Origin: Spodoptera frugiperda
Lineage: Eukaryota > Arthropoda > Insecta > Lepidoptera > Noctuidae
Assembly: GCF_023101765.2 (NCBI RefSeq)
Contig: NC_064214.1
Span: forward strand, 7,508,001-7,572,000
Direction of reading: 5' to 3'
Length of the DNA: 64,000 nucleotides
The notes beneath the pieces are model-generated. The model worked only from the letters and a program-made list of their open reading frames with translations. It was not told where the DNA came from and made no database searches. Position 1 is the stretch's first letter. The number at the start of each line of letters is the position of its first letter. A program made the position numbers and the translations under genes. Shown piece by piece: positions 61,497-64,000 of this stretch.

Positions 61497-61606
61497 TATC
61501 CTAGAGATTAACAGTCCCTCTGTGACTCGAAACTAGTAGAGCATTTCTCCATTAATGTACGTGAGTAAACCGTGATTTTTTTTAGTTAATTTAGTATGTC
61601 TCACGA
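61497..61606 (+). mobile_element. MITE family M2, right half, decayed
   Basis: GACTCGAAACTAGTAGAGC and ATTAATGTACGTGAGTAAACCG. Confidence 0.6.
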
Positions 61607-61943
61607 TAGTTATCATAAAAATATAACCAACAGTTCCAAATCATACTATACCAACGAAAATTCACAAAAATGACATACTTACGATTTACCCACCTACCTA
61701 ATACCGTAGACATCATGTATAATGAGGAAGCACTCTATTCGTACACACATACGTGTCACATTCTTCTGACATGACTATGTACCATCAAATTAGTTCATTG
61801 GCACAGTAAAGCTACCACTCTATGTAATTACATGGTGAGATTAATAGTCGTATGACAGAGTATTAAATAGGCGGCTAGGGACTGTTCGTAAAACATGGAG
61901 TAATGAGAAAAATGGATATTAATGATTGTGGACATGATAAGGA

Positions 61944-62098
61944 AGGAAAAATCATCCAATGACTTCTCTAGGCCCGGGCGAGGCGAGAGGGAGTGTCAGA
62001 CTCTTACTGACTAAAACCGGGGTGGTTTTTAGTCAGTCCTACTTCCGCTTTTCGAGCCAGCGCCCCGATAAACCCGCTAGGTAGTCCGCAGCTCCGGA
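61944..62098 (-). repeat. Repeat family C, reverse copy with internal fold-back
   Basis: GTGTCAGACTCTTACTGAC is followed by an inverted copy of itself: 62006-62018 pairs with 62024-62037, replacing the usual CCACCCCGTT segment. Confidence 0.88.
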
Positions 62099-62163
62099 TA
62101 GTTTACTAATGCAATTTGTAATGACAACTTTGAATGCTATAGAATATTATAAGTTTCAACAAT

Positions 62164-62349
62164 TGACTGCACGGTTGACGCAGTTGTTTGTCGTTCGTCA
62201 TTGTTTGTCAATTCCCGAACGAAACAACTCTTTGTGTTATCCACAAATTGTTGTTTTGGGTCTGGGTGTCATGTGTATGTGAACATGTATGTTTGTAAAC
62301 GCACCCACGACACAGGAGAAAATCCTAATGTAGGGCAAAATTAATTTTT
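62164..62349 (+). mobile_element. SINE family S1, near full length
   Basis: GACTGCACGGTTGACGCAG, the body CCACAAATTGTTGTTTTGGG and a T/A-rich tail. The head centre is rearranged. Confidence 0.9.
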
Positions 62350-62938
62350 TTATAAGTTTTGAAAGGGAACTCATCTTCATTTTCCACATTACATGACATT
62401 GGCTCATAAAGAAAACAGAATAAATTCCAATAGAATGTGGATTTAGTAGTAACATCTTTAAAAACCTTGGAATAAAACCACCAACAAAACAACTCCCACC
62501 CACATCAAACAATATTCACGACATTTTTATACACATTTTAACATTAAACGCTAAAACAATATAAATTAGCAAATAAAATTAAACCCAACTACCATGAAAA
62601 AGGGTCTAAATTTGAATATCCAGTCATAATTTAGGCCATTATAAGCTAGGCTCCACGGATATAAAGAAAAGCGAACACACGAAGCGGCTTCCAGTTTATG
62701 TGAATATACATAAATATAATTAATGGATGAAAAACATTAAGTTCCCTTTGTGTTGTCACGTACGTTGAATGTGGAGAAATAAATTAATGTACTTGTTATT
62801 ACATATTACGAATGGAAATTATATTTCCTCCACACAATTTCGAATTAAACTCACTTCTAGACGACTAACGCTGTGTTTCCATTCAAATGCAAAATATCTT
62901 CGGTTTAGTGATGATGTATTCAGTATTAAAGACTGGCT

Positions 62939-63248
62939 TTAGGTTGCTTTTCCATTAGATATGTGCTATGTCGCAAATCTACGAAGATGTAATAACTCAG
63001 CTATGAAACTTTGTAACCGTTTCCACTGATACTAAGCTACGTAGCCGTGCGAAGAAGTTGCGCAGCTCGAGTATGCTATGTATCGATAGTAGAGAAGCTA
63101 TCCATATCACGTATCTTTCCATATAAAAAACTGCTTAGCTGAGTCCGTTTCCACCAGTGCTAAGCTATGTGTACCAATGAATATGATTGGTTGAAGCCAA
63201 ACGCATCCACAGAAACGTAGTTTAGAAGATCTTTGGTGGAAAAACAAC
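62939..63248 (+). mobile_element. MITE family M1, near complete copy
   Basis: TTGCTTTTCCATTAGATATG at the left, TTTGGTGGAAAAACAAC at the right and the whole interior of 20391-20695. The borders no longer show TTAA. Confidence 0.85.
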
Positions 63249-63868
63249 ATATTATAAAATTTGGTTAAAAATATCTCCCTGAATTACTAACTCCGATTAT
63301 CGAACAAAGGATAACAAAATATCAAAATCTGCTCAATACTTTATTCATCATCCTACACTAGATTAGCTAAAATGAAAATAAAATAGAAGGAGAATCTTCT
63401 AGAAAAATAAATACAACAATACTTAAAACAATATCAACATACCAGTTATTCTTAACTACGACCAGAATAAATAAAAGCAGAATAATACAAATAATATTTT
63501 CGCAAATCCAACTGTTTCATGAAAATAAAAATAAACGAAAATGTTGTGTCCCAGGGCGAAAGGCCGAAGATAATACTAAAACAGTTGAATAAAGCCTGAT
63601 TTCGACTAGATATTTTTTGCTACCAGCGGGGGAACAAAAAAATGTTCACTTCTACGCTTTACCCCCGGGGGACATCACGATAAAATGTTACCGAGTGAGG
63701 ACTATGTGGAAAATGGAACGAGTTGGATCGATGGCGTAGAAAATTAAATGAAACTCGGTGGAATGGATTCAAATCACGCTGATTGGTGTTGATGAAATAT
63801 ATTGTAGCGTAGTGGAAGCAAATACGAGTAACAGCAATTTAATCATAATTTAACATTTAAATTGAGTA

Positions 63869-64000
63869 GACTGCCTCGCTGGTCGAGTGGTCGCAAACGC
63901 GACTGCCGGACAAGGGGTCTCGGGTTCGATTCCCAGGTCGGGTAAAGTATTACTGGGTTTTTTTCGGTTTTTAGAACATTTCTCGGTAGTAACACGGAGT
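63869..64000 (+). mobile_element. SINE family S2, best copy (cut by window end)
   Basis: Head with box A TGGTCGAGTGG and box B GGTTCGATTCC, then GTAAAGTATTACTGGG and CATTTCTCGGTAGTAACACGG. Confidence 0.9.

Larger units (their letters stand above)
19796..64000 (-). other. futsch: Upstream intron or 5' region of futsch (runs off window)
   Basis: No exon carrying the usual MAP1 segment before the exon at 19697-19795 was found, so this stretch is probably one or more long introns; the candidate at 60445-60500 would divide it. Stretches with nothing I can name include 20965-21530, 22420-23890, 30200-31340, 34920-36760, 41510-43090, 47800-49105, 51870-53160, 53380-54290 and 63250-63865. Confidence 0.55.

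Noticed and set aside
63869..63945. tRNA-gene-like sequence with boxes A and B
   Set aside because: It is the head of SINE family S2: the same body follows in other copies and no complete cloverleaf with an acceptor stem is apparent.

Overview
This window reads as nuclear DNA from a moth, most likely a noctuid-type lepidopteran. It is AT-rich, has almost no long reading frames, and is packed with short interspersed repeats: two tRNA-derived SINE families, fold-back MITEs, and tails of RTE-like and other LINEs. I recognise these as typical of Lepidoptera. No bacterial-style genes, CRISPR arrays or rRNA genes are visible, and the only tRNA-like sequences are SINE heads.

The host gene is on the minus strand and falls in frames that naive ORF calling misses. 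Two short exons with canonical splice sites, 19697-19795 and 4517-4689, join in phase (1) across a 15,007-bp intron. Together they encode 89 complete codons plus a glycine codon split at the junction, a conserved stretch of the N-terminal domain of the MAP1 microtubule-associated family, futsch in insects. The next exon would lie below position 1. The usual preceding exon was not found and probably lies above 64000. A tiny exon at 60445-60500 ends with a start codon and a donor in exactly the phase needed to join 19697-19795, so it may be an alternative start. Almost everything else is then intron or 5' region of this gene. One further small coding-like exon (8305-8391, + strand) is tentative.

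The largest intact mobile element is a Ty1/copia retrotransposon at 54295-58772. It has two nearly identical 175-bp LTRs, a primer site matching the anticodon stem-loop of initiator tRNA-Met as in copia itself, a long gag-pol frame, and a one-base frame change that separates the RNase H end. It looks recent.

Region by region: 1-1240 is transposon-derived sequence with a 150-bp tandem duplication; 1241-4516 is downstream intron with a split repeat copy and a partial MITE; 4690-19696 is the large intron; 19796-54294 is a repeat-dense upstream region with a TATA/CCAAT promoter-like block (about 29.5 kb) and a striking TGACAG cluster (39.73 kb); 54295-58772 is the copia element; 58773-64000 holds more LINE tails, SINEs and MITEs. 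The most useful observations are the hidden futsch exons, the possible alternative start exon, the copia element with its half-tRNA primer site, the TGACAG and ACGTCA site clusters, and two independent fold-back inversions in one repeat family.
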